Below, one piece after another: positions 63,821 through 64,000 of a stretch of DNA of 64,000 nt; position 1 is the stretch's first letter; each line of letters begins with the position of its first letter. This DNA comes from Ahaetulla prasina. Its lineage: Eukaryota; Chordata; Lepidosauria; Squamata; Colubridae. The notes under the pieces were generated by a model. That model did no database searches. It saw only the letters and a program-made list of their open reading frames with translations, and was not told where the DNA came from. Position numbers and translations under genes: made by a program. Location: assembly GCF_028640845.1 (NCBI RefSeq), contig NC_080543.1, positions 13,282,358 to 13,346,357 on the forward strand. Reading direction: 5' to 3'.

Positions 63821-64000
63821 CCCCCCTCTTCCCCACTAAAGATCCTCTTGCCTACTTGAATTAAACCTATTCTAGGATCTTTTTCATGTTGACATTCATG
63901 AAAATTTCCTCCCTAGACTGTTGAGTGGGCTTCTTCTGTGATTTGATATCAAGGAACCTAATCTGATTTTTTTAACTTACCCTTGCCCATCGCTCTCCTG
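63821..64000. other. Unassigned end of window
   Basis: No feature is recognised in the last 180 bases. Confidence 0.4.

Overview
The window looks like repeat-dense nuclear DNA from a squamate reptile, most likely an advanced snake. The clues are Sauria SINEs (a squamate tRNA/BovB-type SINE with an ACCTTT tail), CR1 LINE 3' ends running into AATAG/ATTCT microsatellites (a pattern reported for snakes), BovB/RTE fragments, SPIN-like hAT elements, Helitrons and many short hAT MITEs. I find no intact host protein-coding gene, tRNA, rRNA or CRISPR array. Nearly every long open frame is a piece of a retroelement reverse transcriptase or a translated simple repeat.

Layout. 1-9 kb: antisense CR1 pieces (the first split by a SPIN-like hAT), a jockey-type LINE 3' end, hAT MITEs, and a solo LTR with 5-bp target duplications. 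9-15 kb: two hairpin MITEs, an LTR-like unit, a 324-bp-arm inverted repeat with hammerhead-ribozyme-like cores (probable Penelope-like ends), nested MITE/LINE/SINE insertions, a Tigger-like element and a CR1 end. 15.6-20.3 kb: the longest element, an L2-clade LINE with a GC-rich 5' region (NRF1 and YY1 motifs), endonuclease and reverse transcriptase, broken by frameshifts. 21-24 kb: Sauria SINE, CR1, MITE, and an LTR carrying a 1.2-kb hAT. 25-32 kb: BovB end, Tigger-like element, Helitron with a helicase remnant, an antisense L2 copy, CR1. 32-38 kb: nested MITEs, Rex1-like LINE ends, a unique possibly conserved block near 34.2 kb, and a long polypurine tract. 39-43 kb: a 1.75-kb tandem duplication apparently made by recombination between two L1 tails. 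44-53 kb: SINEs, CR1 with an RT domain, a jockey-type LINE end split by a second SPIN-like copy, a 5'-inverted Rex1-like insertion, an L1 ORF2 remnant, and a second Helitron split by a solo LTR. 53-64 kb: Rex1-like and CR1 ends, more Penelope-like inverted ends, nested hAT pairs, SINEs and another solo LTR.

Nothing here works as a pathway or operon. The window is a stratified record of transposition. Target-site duplications (8 bp for hAT, TA for Tigger, 5 bp for LTRs, 9-14 bp for L1 and SINEs) can be read directly and give the insertion order at many places. All family names are my recognition from memory, not a database search.
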